Part shown: piece by piece, positions 7,504 to 15,262 of the stretch
Position numbering within the stretch: the first letter of the stretch is position 1
Layout of the letters: every line of letters starts with the position of its first letter
Source of the DNA: Planctomycetota bacterium
Lineage (GTDB): Bacteria; Planctomycetota; PUPC01; JACPCR01
Assembly (NCBI GenBank): GCA_030740295.1
Contig: JASLXP010001079.1
Coordinates: forward strand, 1 to 15,910
Length of the DNA: 15,910 nucleotides
Direction: 5' to 3'
The notes under the pieces: model-generated
Told to the model about the DNA's origin: nothing
Databases searched by the model: none
The model's input: only the letters and a program-made list of their open reading frames with translations
Program-made: the position numbers and the translations under genes

Positions 7504-9468
7504 TTACTTCGCGTCTTCAACAAAGAGAATTCTGTCCAGGAGAGTCTCGGGTGTCCGAGCCTTGACGGCTTTCCAGATTTCAGGGCTGACCTGCACAAAT
7601 GCCTGACCTGCCCTGCCGTCTCTTCCGGGGCGACCAGACGAACCGGAGCGTCCGTTGGCTCCTTTCTTGCCGCAGTTCTTGCCGGCGCCGGCACTTCCAC
7701 CGGAACCTCGGAAACCACCGGAACCGCCGCGTCCTGCCTTGCCGCCGATGGATTCCGGATTGAACAGCAGGCGGAGCGGCGGCGACGAGACGTAGACCTG
7801 CACGTTGCCACCGTTGCCTCCGTCCCCTCCATCGCCACCGCGGCCTCCAATACCTCCTCTGCCGCCGTCGCCGTACAGCGTTTCTCCATAACCACCATCA
7901 CCTCCGTCACCGCCTGCACCCCCGTCTCCACCTTTGCCTCCCTTCCCGCCCTTCGAGGCAATAAGAATGGCGGGCTGGTTCAGTCGCCGTAAGAAAATGC
8001 CTTCCGAGCCTGCGGGACCGTCGATGATGAAGAGGGCGAGCCGTTTGCTTTTGTCCAGTGTCATGACCTCAGCCGCAGCCACTCTGAAGTTGGGGCCGGA
8101 GCCGCCATCCGATCCGGAATCACCATCACTGCCCTCCATTCCGTCTTCACCCCGACCTCCAGAGCCATCACCGTCCTTGGCTTTATCGCCAGTTGATCCA
8201 TCGCTTCCACCTCGGCCACGCGATCCATCCTGCCCCGGTTTAATGGCTCTGATGTGAGCGACTGGATGCCTCCATGACGCCAACTTGTTGGCTCGCCCCG
8301 GAAAATGGTATTCCCTCAAAAGGCCGGACATTAAATCCGGTGACAGACTTCGCGTGATATTGAGTTCTGGTCGCCCCTTATAAACCGCGGTCACTACCAG
8401 CTTCTTACCCACCAGACTGCGATAGTCGCTGCTGCAGGTCAGTGACATGTTTCGGGGATCAAAAGTCCATAAAGCTGAAGCAGCGACATCTAATCGGCTG
8501 ACCGGTAGTTTCAGATTACTTGAGCTGGTAGAAAAAATCCGATCATGGGGCCCCTTTGCAGTAGCAACGAGTTTCTCTGCCGCGCCGGGGATAATGTGTT
8601 TGGTGTCCTTCTTTACGAACTCTAAGGAGAACGATTTCACTTCGTCCGGCTCAGGCCCTCGCAGCGCGGCAAAGTCCGAGATGAACTCGCGCCGTACAGG
8701 GTCTGCTTTGGAGCCGCGGTAACTTACGCTGACAATGTAAGGATGGCCTTTCGTCTTTTCGAAACTGTCGTCACCGACGAGCGACAGCGATCCCGGTTTC
8801 CATGTCATCTTCTCTGTCTTGACGTCAAGCCGGCTCACCGGAATAAGCGGAGGCTTGCGACCGGTCCTGTAGGCTCTCCCATTTTTATCGAGGACTTCCA
8901 CTCTGAGGGGATATGACCTGCCGGGAACGAGAAATCTCGTTCCATCATTTTCGTTCACGTTGAAGGAGATCCTGGTCACGTTTTCCGGGGGCGGCCCCAG
9001 GACCGCGTCCATGTCCGCAGGAAAGTGCTTCTTTACCTTGAAGATCTTGTCCGGCTTTTCAGGGTTGCCATAGCGAACGGTGATGTCATAGCCCTGTCGC
9101 ACTTTGCTCGTGTCACCACTGGGGATGATCTCCCTCGAATCCGAATCGTATTCCGCAAGGTCGCAAATCACCGCTATCCACTTCTGTCCGAGGACACGTT
9201 TTCCGTTGACGGCTACCCGTTCCGTTGAATACGTCTTGCCGTATCGATCCGTGGCTAACACTTCGAGAATGACTGGTTCGCCCGGGATGATATCGATGAG
9301 TTCCTCACCATCTCGAATCAGATTGAACTGGATATCATTGACCTGGGCCGGGGAGAGATTCCTTATGCGCACCAGCTTGCCGTCGGAGGTCTGTCTCTGT
9401 TCCTGACAGTTGCATAGAAGGAAGCACGCGACCGATGCGATTCCCAGGATTCTATGTAACGACGTCAT
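7504..9468 (-). CDS. Glycine-rich collagen-like probable lipoprotein
   Basis: From the ATG at 9468 the product has 654 residues. It opens with basic residues, a hydrophobic stretch and cysteines (LGIASVACFLLCNCQEQ), a signal peptide probably of lipoprotein type although the lipobox is imperfect. GGAG lies 8 nt upstream. Residues ~25-390 contain related beta-rich segments, with recurring NGK/YGKTYST, NGRAYRTGR and PVSRLDV phrases, suggestive of repeated Ig-like modules. The C-terminal part has three glycine-rich blocks (~409-455, ~504-556, ~574-622) of GGX and GXX triplets such as GGKGGDGGAGGDGG, ending in a short non-repetitive tail (PEILLDRILF-like). An in-frame ATG at 9531 would add 21 residues that look like the start of another family. 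It may be a surface or matrix protein; no family was recognised. It lies downstream of the sulfatase on the same strand. Confidence 0.75.
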   Translation of the reverse strand: MTSLHRILGIASVACFLLCNCQEQRQTSDGKLVRIRNLSPAQVNDIQFNLIRDGEELIDIIPGEPVILEVLATDRYGKTYSTERVAVNGKRVLGQKWIAVICDLAEYDSDSREIIPSGDTSKVRQGYDITVRYGNPEKPDKIFKVKKHFPADMDAVLGPPPENVTRISFNVNENDGTRFLVPGRSYPLRVEVLDKNGRAYRTGRKPPLIPVSRLDVKTEKMTWKPGSLSLVGDDSFEKTKGHPYIVSVSYRGSKADPVRREFISDFAALRGPEPDEVKSFSLEFVKKDTKHIIPGAAEKLVATAKGPHDRIFSTSSSNLKLPVSRLDVAASALWTFDPRNMSLTCSSDYRSLVGKKLVVTAVYKGRPELNITRSLSPDLMSGLLREYHFPGRANKLASWRHPVAHIRAIKPGQDGSRGRGGSDGSTGDKAKDGDGSGGRGEDGMEGSDGDSGSDGGSGPNFRVAAAEVMTLDKSKRLALFIIDGPAGSEGIFLRRLNQPAILIASKGGKGGKGGDGGAGGDGGDGGYGETLYGDGGRGGIGGRGGDGGDGGNGGNVQVYVSSPPLRLLFNPESIGGKAGRGGSGGFRGSGGSAGAGKNCGKKGANGRSGSSGRPGRDGRAGQAFVQVSPEIWKAVKARTPETLLDRILFVEDAK

Positions 9469-9531
9469 CCGAAATCTCCGGAGCGAGCAGATGAAAAGGC
9501 CCTTGCGTGTGCCGATGTGGAGTTTACTCAT
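9469..9531 (-). pseudogene. Possible remnant of a BNR/sialidase-type gene start
   Basis: Read from the ATG at 9531 in the frame of the glycine-rich gene, the first residues are MSKLHIGTRKGLF. From memory this matches the N-terminus of BNR/WD40-type exo-sialidase-like proteins, which commonly open with an IGTRKGLF/VGTRKGLF strand. The similarity ends after about 14 residues and no beta-propeller follows. It may be a leftover 5' end fused upstream of the lipoprotein gene, or chance. Confidence 0.25.
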
Positions 9532-9541
9532 CTGGGAATCA

Positions 9542-9642
9542 GTAATGAGTAATTCTGTTTCAGAGAAATAGCCTGATTCGGGGAGAAGTGACAGGGACCG
9601 AATCTATTACTCATTACGTCATTACGCCATTACGTCTTTACG
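9542..9642. repeat. Nested inverted repeat plus 8-bp tandem repeat
   Basis: GTAATGAGTAAT at 9542-9553 is the exact reverse complement of 9606-9617. Inside lies a second exact pair, GATTCGG at 9575-9581 and CCGAATC at 9598-9604. The right arm merges into four 8-bp tandem units (TCATTACG, TCATTACG, CCATTACG, TCTTTACG; 9611-9642) that end just before the sulfatase stop at 9645. The structure fills the gap between the sulfatase and the glycine-rich gene, both on the minus strand. It could be a transcription or mRNA-processing signal, or a small mobile repeat. Confidence 0.6.
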
Positions 9643-9644
9643 CA

Positions 9645-11105
9645 TCACTGTGGCTTCGCGGCTATCCATCCACCTTTCACCATGGCGCTCAGTCTGGCCA
9701 CCAGATCCTTCTGCTCTGGATTGCTGGCGATGTTCACATTCTCATCCGCGTCGTTATCGTGATCGTACAGCTCGGCTGCCTGGATGGTCCCGTCCTTGCG
9801 CGATTGCCATTCAACGTAGTGGTAGCGCTTCGTGCGCATGGAATAGCCCATCACGCCGTTCTTGCCCCGGCGCGGGTATTGGCTGAACGCGGCCTTCTTC
9901 CACGGGCGATTGGGATCGCTGAGGAGGGGCACAAAGCTTGTTCCCTCCAGGTGGCCTGGCAGAGGCACCCCGGCAAGTTCGCACAGACTCGGATAGATAT
10001 CGACGAATTCGGTAAGGGCGAAGGTCTTGCCGCCCGGTTTGTGTCCGGGCGCGCGGACGATCATCGGCACTCGAGTCGCGTTCTCGAAATTCGAGTGCTT
10101 GCACCACAGGTTGTGATCGCCCAGGTGCCAGCCATGGTCGCCCCAGACGATGATGACCGTGTTGTCTTTCAGGCCGAGGCGCTCGACTTCCTTGACAAGT
10201 CTTCCAATGAGAGCATCGATGTAGCTGACGCACGCGTAGTAACCGTGGATGAGGCGCCTGGCGTCTTCTTCGGGCACGTTGCCCTTCTTCGGCATATCAG
10301 AGTAGCTCCGCAGCTCACCAAAGCTGTGCATGGAAAAAGGTGTCACGTTCTTCGGAGCGAATGGATTATCCGCGAGCTTGATTTTCGATCGGTCGTACAA
10401 ATCCCAATACTTCTTGGGACACGTGAACGGCAGGTGCGGCTTCAGCAGACCGATAGCCAGAAAGAATGGCTTATCCCCCTTGGACAACTTCTGCAGGGCC
10501 TTGATGCCGGCCGCGGCTGTTCCGCCGTCGGTGTACTTTTCATCGGCCACGTCCTCTCCCTCCGTTGCCGGGCCCCGTGCGTAGCGGTAAAGGGCCTTTC
10601 CCTTCAGACCTTTCTTTTTGCCTTCGGCTCTCTCGGCATTCATCCGTTTCACCGTTTCCTTGTTTAAGAACCCCTTGCCGCCGAGTTTCCATGCGTCTAT
10701 GGCAGGGACACTCCACGACAGTTTGTCGTTGTAGCCACCGTGATAGATCTTCCCGTATGCTTCCGAGTGGTAGCCGTTCGCAATCAGGTGCTGGGAGATG
10801 GTGATGGTGTCCGGCACTTTGTCGCGAAAGTGAGTTCTCAGGTCATACACCTTCGTGGAATCCGGCCGCAGCCCGGTCATCAGGCTCGTCCGGCTTGGGG
10901 AACAGACGGCCTGCTGGCAATAGGTGCGCATGAACAGCGTTCCACTCGCGGCGAGCGCGTCCAGGTTGGGGGAGATCATCTGCGTGTAGCCGTAACATTT
11001 GAGCTGGGGTCGCAGATCATCGACCGCGATGAACAGGAAATTGGTTTTCGTTTCGGCCTGAGCGGTTACGACGAGCAACGCCAGGATGGTGACAGCTTTG
11101 CGCAT
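9645..11105 (-). CDS. Secreted iduronate-2-sulfatase-like sulfatase
   Basis: This type I sulfatase has 486 residues and hydrolyses sulfate esters, probably on a carbohydrate. A signal peptide (MRKAVTILALLVVTAQA, cut near residue 17) places it in the periplasm or outside. The active-site motif CSPSR has Cys68, which a formylglycine-generating enzyme (not in this window) must oxidise. Metal ligands fit Asp29-Asp30 and Asp323-His324, the latter in WGDHGWHLGDH; the spacing of Asp29/30 to Cys68 is the same as in human iduronate-2-sulfatase. The KHSNFE segment (336-341) and the closing ELYDHDNDADENVN are family hallmarks. AAAGAGG lies about 7 nt before the start. The glycosyltransferase gene ends 50 bp upstream, so the two may share a transcript. 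The actual substrate cannot be read from the sequence; PVC bacteria carry many such genes for sulfated polysaccharides. Confidence 0.93.
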   Translation of the reverse strand: MRKAVTILALLVVTAQAETKTNFLFIAVDDLRPQLKCYGYTQMISPNLDALAASGTLFMRTYCQQAVCSPSRTSLMTGLRPDSTKVYDLRTHFRDKVPDTITISQHLIANGYHSEAYGKIYHGGYNDKLSWSVPAIDAWKLGGKGFLNKETVKRMNAERAEGKKKGLKGKALYRYARGPATEGEDVADEKYTDGGTAAAGIKALQKLSKGDKPFFLAIGLLKPHLPFTCPKKYWDLYDRSKIKLADNPFAPKNVTPFSMHSFGELRSYSDMPKKGNVPEEDARRLIHGYYACVSYIDALIGRLVKEVERLGLKDNTVIIVWGDHGWHLGDHNLWCKHSNFENATRVPMIVRAPGHKPGGKTFALTEFVDIYPSLCELAGVPLPGHLEGTSFVPLLSDPNRPWKKAAFSQYPRRGKNGVMGYSMRTKRYHYVEWQSRKDGTIQAAELYDHDNDADENVNIASNPEQKDLVARLSAMVKGGWIAAKPQ

Positions 11106-11155
11106 ATTGATGCCTCTTTCTTGTCGGCGATAGATCTAACAACTGTTGGTGTGAT

Positions 11156-12574
11156 TCAACCGGTGATCTTTTCGAGGCCCATTCTGATCGGCTCAGCCAG
11201 AAGAGCAATCAGGACGTTCACCGTCACTGCGGCCGCCGTGTAGATCAGATGCTTTTTCCTGTTGTCCATGGCCGGGATCCGGGACAGGTAATAGCCGGCA
11301 AAACAGAGCAGACACGGCATCAGCGGCGCGCGGAACCGCGGCTGTCCCCAGAAGATGGCGCAGAGAATGGTGGTGTAAACCACGAGCAGAAGAGGAAGCG
11401 TGAAGGGAGAAATGACAGCCCCTTTCAATGGGCATCCCGCAGACTGTGTCTTGCAGCTCTGAATCCACACATAGAGTCCGGGTAGGATCAGGCACATGCT
11501 GATGCCGAAATACCAATCATATTCCGGGTAAAAGACGTAATAGAGCCGCAGCACTTTTTTGATGGAGTTTTTCAGACTGGTGAGAGGGTGACTGAAGATG
11601 AACTCGAATCCTTGACGGTAATAGTATGCATCCCGTTCCGGCTCTGTGAGGCCTTTTGCTTCCGCGGGAATCTCAAGAGGCACCCATGTGCCATTCGATG
11701 TGCTGTGGTTGGAATGAAAGAAGGTCTGGCCGCCGACAGTGGATACCACGACAAACTTTTCGAGTACTGACTTGTTCCGAACCATCCAGGGAATCAGACA
11801 CAAGACGAAAGCCCCCAGCATTACTCCCACGGACGGCAGAGCACGCTTCCACTCTTTCTCACTCCTCAGAACCAGCCATGCAGCCGCTACGCCTGGAAAG
11901 AGCAGAATGACCGGCCGAGTCAGGGTGGCCAAGCCGAGGAGCGAACCCGCCCCAGCAAAGAGGAGGAGACTCGACCTCCCTTTCTGTGGCGGCTCTGAGT
12001 GTTCGCCCTGAACACCATTCGTGAGGCTTCCAGCCACTCCTCGCAGCAGCAGCCAGACTCCTCCCGTCTGCAAGAACGTAAATAGAGTCTCCGACATGAA
12101 TTGAGCGGGGAACTTTGCCAATTGTAGATTGAGCCCGTAGAGCAGCCCGGCTATCAGCCCGGCCCTCCAGCCTGCCAGCTCCCTTGCGATCAGGCAGACC
12201 AGCATGGCCGTGAGGCCATCCAGAAAGAGCTGGATAATGATGGTCGGAAACGCCACGCCTCCCCATCCAACGAGCTCGCCCAAGTAGAAGGTGCCGCACG
12301 CAAAGAGCGGGTACAGTGGAGGCCGTCGTGCTGTTAACTCTGTAAAGGCACGGCTGCCGTCTTCCGGATAGACAGTCTGGGCGAATCCGAAACCGCTATA
12401 GAGGTTGCTCGCGATGTCGTAGTAGTCCTCGCCGTCACCATCCATCATGAACTGTCGGTCGCCAAAGTGGATGGCCAGGATGGCGCCGCGGGTGACGAAC
12501 GTACAGAGGAAAACTGCCGACAGTGCGAGAAGCATTTTCCCGCGTGCAGTTCTTTCTGTTTCCTCCGGTTTCAT
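11156..12574 (-). CDS. GT39-type integral membrane glycosyltransferase
   Basis: The 472-residue protein has about nine to ten hydrophobic helices and the layout of the ArnT/PMT-type dolichyl- or undecaprenyl-phosphate sugar transferases. After the first helix (residues ~14-34) comes an acidic loop, MMDGDGEDYYDIASNLYSG; its Glu49/Asp50 are the likely catalytic and metal-binding acids. A second loop with RRPPLYPLF follows, as in this superfamily. Such enzymes move a sugar from a lipid-phosphate donor to a lipid or protein acceptor on the outer face of the inner membrane. The acceptor here is unknown. Only a weak AAGAG lies before the ATG. Gene order (sulfatase 50 bp downstream on the same strand) suggests co-transcription. 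The gene is divergent from the histidine kinase, with a shared 172-bp upstream region. Confidence 0.85.
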   Translation of the reverse strand: MKPEETERTARGKMLLALSAVFLCTFVTRGAILAIHFGDRQFMMDGDGEDYYDIASNLYSGFGFAQTVYPEDGSRAFTELTARRPPLYPLFACGTFYLGELVGWGGVAFPTIIIQLFLDGLTAMLVCLIARELAGWRAGLIAGLLYGLNLQLAKFPAQFMSETLFTFLQTGGVWLLLRGVAGSLTNGVQGEHSEPPQKGRSSLLLFAGAGSLLGLATLTRPVILLFPGVAAAWLVLRSEKEWKRALPSVGVMLGAFVLCLIPWMVRNKSVLEKFVVVSTVGGQTFFHSNHSTSNGTWVPLEIPAEAKGLTEPERDAYYYRQGFEFIFSHPLTSLKNSIKKVLRLYYVFYPEYDWYFGISMCLILPGLYVWIQSCKTQSAGCPLKGAVISPFTLPLLLVVYTTILCAIFWGQPRFRAPLMPCLLCFAGYYLSRIPAMDNRKKHLIYTAAAVTVNVLIALLAEPIRMGLEKITG

Positions 12575-12691
12575 CTCTTCGGATCAAAGTTCTGGATTCA
12601 TCCTCTCACTAATCGCAGATGAGTAAATCACGGATGCAGACCCAGAACCAGCCGGTGTACATGCAAATGCTACATCCGTTTCTGCCATGCT

Positions 12692-12721
12692 TTACGCAAC
12701 CCCTCAAACATGTGCTAAACT
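12692..12721 (+). promoter_or_regulatory. Tentative promoter for the two-component genes
   Basis: TTACGC (12692-12697) and TAAACT (12716-12721), 18 bp apart, resemble -35 and -10 boxes and lie 25 bp before the kinase ATG. This is a weak match. The remaining part of the 172-bp divergent region (12575-12691) shows no clear sigma-54 site (GG-N10-GC) and no other recognised operator. Confidence 0.25.
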
Positions 12722-12729
12722 CTAAGGTC

Positions 12730-12747
12730 TGTTCCGGAGCTAGAACA
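12730..12747 (+). promoter_or_regulatory. Inverted repeat around the kinase ribosome binding site
   Basis: TGTTC (12730-12734) and GAACA (12743-12747) are inverted copies separated by 8 nt that contain GGAG (12736-12739), the Shine-Dalgarno sequence. The right arm includes the A of the start codon. It could be a short operator or a small hairpin exposing the binding site in its loop. Arms of 5 bp can arise by chance. Confidence 0.25.
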
Positions 12748-14252
12748 TGGGGCATACAACCTATTCACAAGTAAGACAAAAGGCGCCGAAGCGTACGCGC
12801 CTGCGCGTCAGGGTCACCTTGCCGGTTGTCGTAATGCTGGCGGTCGGGGTGTCCGGTCTCGTTGTTTTCCTGATCGCGACCCATGCGATCCAAAGCGCTA
12901 CTGAGCTGCCGGATGAGGCCATCGATCGGGCCATCGTCAAGGTTTTCCCGGCCATCATCGCCTTGTGTGTTTTCGGGCTGGCCATCGGTTACGGGCTGGC
13001 TCAATACATCATCGCCCCACTGAAACAGCTCACCAGCCAGGCCGAATCCGCCACGAGACGAATATCGACCTCACTGCGGCGTAAGGACAGCAAAAAAACC
13101 CGTTCAACCGCAGCACAGGAAGTCTTTGGCGAATTGGGAGTCGTGCTGGAACAGATGGTCGGCTCGGTGGGATCGCAACAGCTCGACAGCTACATCCTTG
13201 ACAGCGTGACCAGCGGTTTCATTACCATCAACCGTCTCGGCATCATCACCAGTATCAATCCCCGCGGCGAAGACATTCTTGGTTATGAAGGGGACGAGGT
13301 GAAGGGGCATCACTACGAAATCATTCTGCCTGAACATCCAACCAATAACGCCATTCGAAATGTCCTGAAAAACGGCCTGGACAAGGGAGAGACGGTTTCT
13401 TCGCTGGAGGTCATCGTCCTCAACAGCGAACAGAAGGAGGTGCTCATCGGTGCATCTGTGTCTCCGCTGCTCGATGAAGACGGTGCAAGTCTTGGCATCG
13501 TTCTTACCTTCAAAGACCTCGATGCTGTGAAGCTGGCACAGGCACAGATCCAAAGAGTGGATCAACTGGCCACGCTGGGCTCATTCGCCGCGGGCATGGC
13601 GCACGAGATCCGTAATCCGCTGGCCGCGCTGCATGGCATGGTCGAGCTTCTGCTCGAGGATGTTCCGCCCGAAGATTCCAAGCGGCCTTTCCTTACCAAG
13701 ATTCAGCGGAATGTTACCCGTCTGACCGCGCTCACTGAAAACCTGCTCAGCCTGGCCCATCCGGGCGACGTGAAACTGGACAGCCTTGACGTCAACGAAC
13801 TGATGCAGGACGCATCCCAGACTGCGAGATTTGAATACAACGATTCTGCCGTCACGTTCAACGAAAACCTGCGCTCCGGCCTGCCGCCAATTCAGGGAGA
13901 TTCCGAAAAGCTGGGCCGCGCTTTTCTCAACATCGTTCAGAATGCATTTCAGGCGACATCCAAGTGGGGGAAAGTTACCATTGAGACTGGCTTGAATAAT
14001 GGTGACTCACCTCTCCCGAACGGGCAGGGAGCAGTTTTCGTCGCCATCTCGAACACAGGCAGCTATATCCCGCCGGAAGATCGGCAGAAGCTTTTTACAC
14101 CATTTTATACGACCAAGGACAGAGGGGTCGGGCTCGGGCTTGCCATCACGCACCAGATTGTCTCCGCCCATTCGGGCGTGCTTCGTGTGGAAAGCGACCC
14201 GGCTCACGGAACAAGCTTCATTATCTTTCTGCCTGTTGCACAGGAGACCTGA
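12747..14252 (+). CDS. PAS-containing NtrB/AtoS-like sensor histidine kinase
   Basis: This 501-residue inner-membrane kinase should phosphorylate the regulator encoded next to it. Two membrane helices (~23-46 and ~63-89) are joined by only about 17 residues, too small for a classic periplasmic sensor, so sensing is probably cytoplasmic or within the membrane. A HAMP-like linker (YIIAPLKQL, ~88-140) is followed by a PAS domain (~145-258) and the HisKA domain with phospho-acceptor His286 in GMAHEIRNP. The ATPase domain (~375-498) has the N-box NIVQNAFQA, and the G2 box GVGLGLA is intact. The G1 box reads SNTGSYIP rather than DxGxGI, so the usual adenine-binding Asp is Asn. GGAG lies 7 nt before the ATG. 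The regulator starts 92 bp downstream, so the pair is probably one operon. The signal is unknown. Confidence 0.92.
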   Translation: MGHTTYSQVRQKAPKRTRLRVRVTLPVVVMLAVGVSGLVVFLIATHAIQSATELPDEAIDRAIVKVFPAIIALCVFGLAIGYGLAQYIIAPLKQLTSQAESATRRISTSLRRKDSKKTRSTAAQEVFGELGVVLEQMVGSVGSQQLDSYILDSVTSGFITINRLGIITSINPRGEDILGYEGDEVKGHHYEIILPEHPTNNAIRNVLKNGLDKGETVSSLEVIVLNSEQKEVLIGASVSPLLDEDGASLGIVLTFKDLDAVKLAQAQIQRVDQLATLGSFAAGMAHEIRNPLAALHGMVELLLEDVPPEDSKRPFLTKIQRNVTRLTALTENLLSLAHPGDVKLDSLDVNELMQDASQTARFEYNDSAVTFNENLRSGLPPIQGDSEKLGRAFLNIVQNAFQATSKWGKVTIETGLNNGDSPLPNGQGAVFVAISNTGSYIPPEDRQKLFTPFYTTKDRGVGLGLAITHQIVSAHSGVLRVESDPAHGTSFIIFLPVAQET

Positions 14253-14257
14253 TTTCT

Positions 14258-14331
14258 ACGCAGGACCAACACTCCATCATTCCACAAAAAAGATCAGAAG
14301 CGGGCCGAGACTCGAATCCCGTGACCTGCGT
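14258..14331 (+). promoter_or_regulatory. Structured intercistronic leader before the regulator
   Basis: ACGCAGG (14258-14264) is the exact reverse complement of CCTGCGT (14325-14331), closing a 60-nt loop in which CGGG (14301-14304) can pair with CCCG (14318-14321). The right arm ends directly before the AAGGAG ribosome binding site (14333-14338). It could tune regulator expression relative to the kinase or mark a processing site. Confidence 0.3.
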
Positions 14332-14344
14332 TAAGGAGCAATAA

Positions 14345-14800
14345 ATGTCGCATCGGATTCTGGTGATCGAAGACGAAGAAGATATGCAGTTCATGCTGAG
14401 GGAGGCCCTGGGCCGCCGAGGCTATGATGTTGAAACTGCGGGCACCGGCGATGAGGGCCTCATAAAACTAAAGGCAGCGTCCTTCGACCTGATACTCCTG
14501 GACGTTCGCCTCCCCGGCCAGGACGGCGTATCACTCATCCCGACGATCAAAGAGATTGACCCCATGTCGATCATCATCTTGATGACCGCATTCGGATCGA
14601 GGCGCCTGCAGTCCGGCGCGTACGACTATTTCACCAAGCCGTTTCGCATGGATGAAATGTACACCGTCATCCAGCGAGCCATTGAAAAACGCCAGCTCCT
14701 GAAGGACATTCACGAGCTCGAACGCCGGCACAAAAATAGTGACCACGTTCAGCCGAAAGTAGAGGTCTTCTCGAAACTTTCCTTCCCCGACTGCCTTTGA
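14345..14800 (+). CDS. Receiver-only product read from the split regulator gene
   Basis: As the sequence stands, translation from the ATG at 14345 (AAGGAG 6 nt upstream) gives 151 residues. The first 128 are native receiver and linker, the last 23 come from the inverted DNA before a TGA. The receiver has the acidic pair Glu9-Asp10, phospho-acceptor Asp53 in LLDVRLPG, Thr81 and Lys98 in FTKPF. Thr to Lys is 17 residues here against 22 in CheY and NtrC, so helix alpha-4 is shortened by five residues (around 14600-14611). Such a product could still accept phosphate from the kinase, but it could not activate sigma-54 polymerase. Whether it folds is doubtful. Confidence 0.6.
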   Translation: MSHRILVIEDEEDMQFMLREALGRRGYDVETAGTGDEGLIKLKAASFDLILLDVRLPGQDGVSLIPTIKEIDPMSIIILMTAFGSRRLQSGAYDYFTKPFRMDEMYTVIQRAIEKRQLLKDIHELERRHKNSDHVQPKVEVFSKLSFPDCL

Positions 14801-15262
14801 AAGATCTCGATTGGTCGCTGCGATAACACGTGTGTCGATTCGCACGGTTTCCGCGCCGCCCACTCTTTCGAATTCTCGCTCCTGCAGAACACGCAGAATT
14901 TTTGCCTGCGTGGTGAGGCTCATGTCCCCGATTTCGTCGAGGAAAATGGTGCCGCTGTTGGCGAGCTCAAATTTTCCTATGCGCTGATCGACGGCGCCGG
15001 TGAATGCGCCTTTTTCGTGACCGAAGAGCTCGCTTTCGAGAAGGCCGTCGGGGATGGCGACGCAATTGAGCTTTACGAACGGCAGGCTTTTGCGGCTGCT
15101 GTGATAGTGGATGGCCTGCGCAATGAGCTCTTTGCCGGTACCGCTCTCTCCGATGACCAGGACGGTAACGTCGGTGTCGGTGATTTTCTGGATGACTTCA
15201 AAAACTTCCTTCATCGAGCCGCTGCTGCCGATGATATTCTTGAAATCGTATTGTTCGTGGAG
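14729..15262 (-). other. Inverted segment encoding the sigma-54 AAA+ core
   Basis: This 534-bp piece (178 codons, a multiple of three) reads on the minus strand as the AAA+ core of the regulator. In order it has the linker [12 protein letters not shown], Walker A GESGTGKE, the sigma-54 contact loop GAFTGA, Walker [18 protein letters not shown] and [12 protein letters not shown]. No stop or gap is seen and the motifs are intact. In its present orientation it sits in a minus-strand open frame from an ATG at 15310 to 14531. GAGGCGG lies just before that ATG by chance, so a 259-residue product containing only the ATPase core is conceivable but unlikely to be meaningful. Confidence 0.85.

Noticed and set aside
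7491..8257. Other open frames on both strands over the glycine-rich region
   Set aside because: They are out-of-frame readings of the low-complexity GGX codons (Pro/Ser-rich or Ala/Val-rich) and have no independent support.
9588..10667. Long + strand open frame of 359 codons
   Set aside because: It lies antisense to the sulfatase, whose minus-strand product has every family motif. The + frame has no recognisable domains and is a codon-bias shadow.
12575..12746. Sigma-54 promoter in the divergent region upstream of the kinase
   Set aside because: No TGGCAC-N5-TTGC-like pair with correct spacing was found by eye on either strand.
14300..14331. Sequence resembling a tRNA T-arm (CTCGAATCCCG)
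   Set aside because: No acceptor stem, anticodon arm or CCA-compatible end can be drawn around it.
15017..15262. N-terminal part of the + strand open frame beginning at 15017
   Set aside because: It is the antisense of the inverted AAA+ core; only the part from 15263 matches the regulator family.
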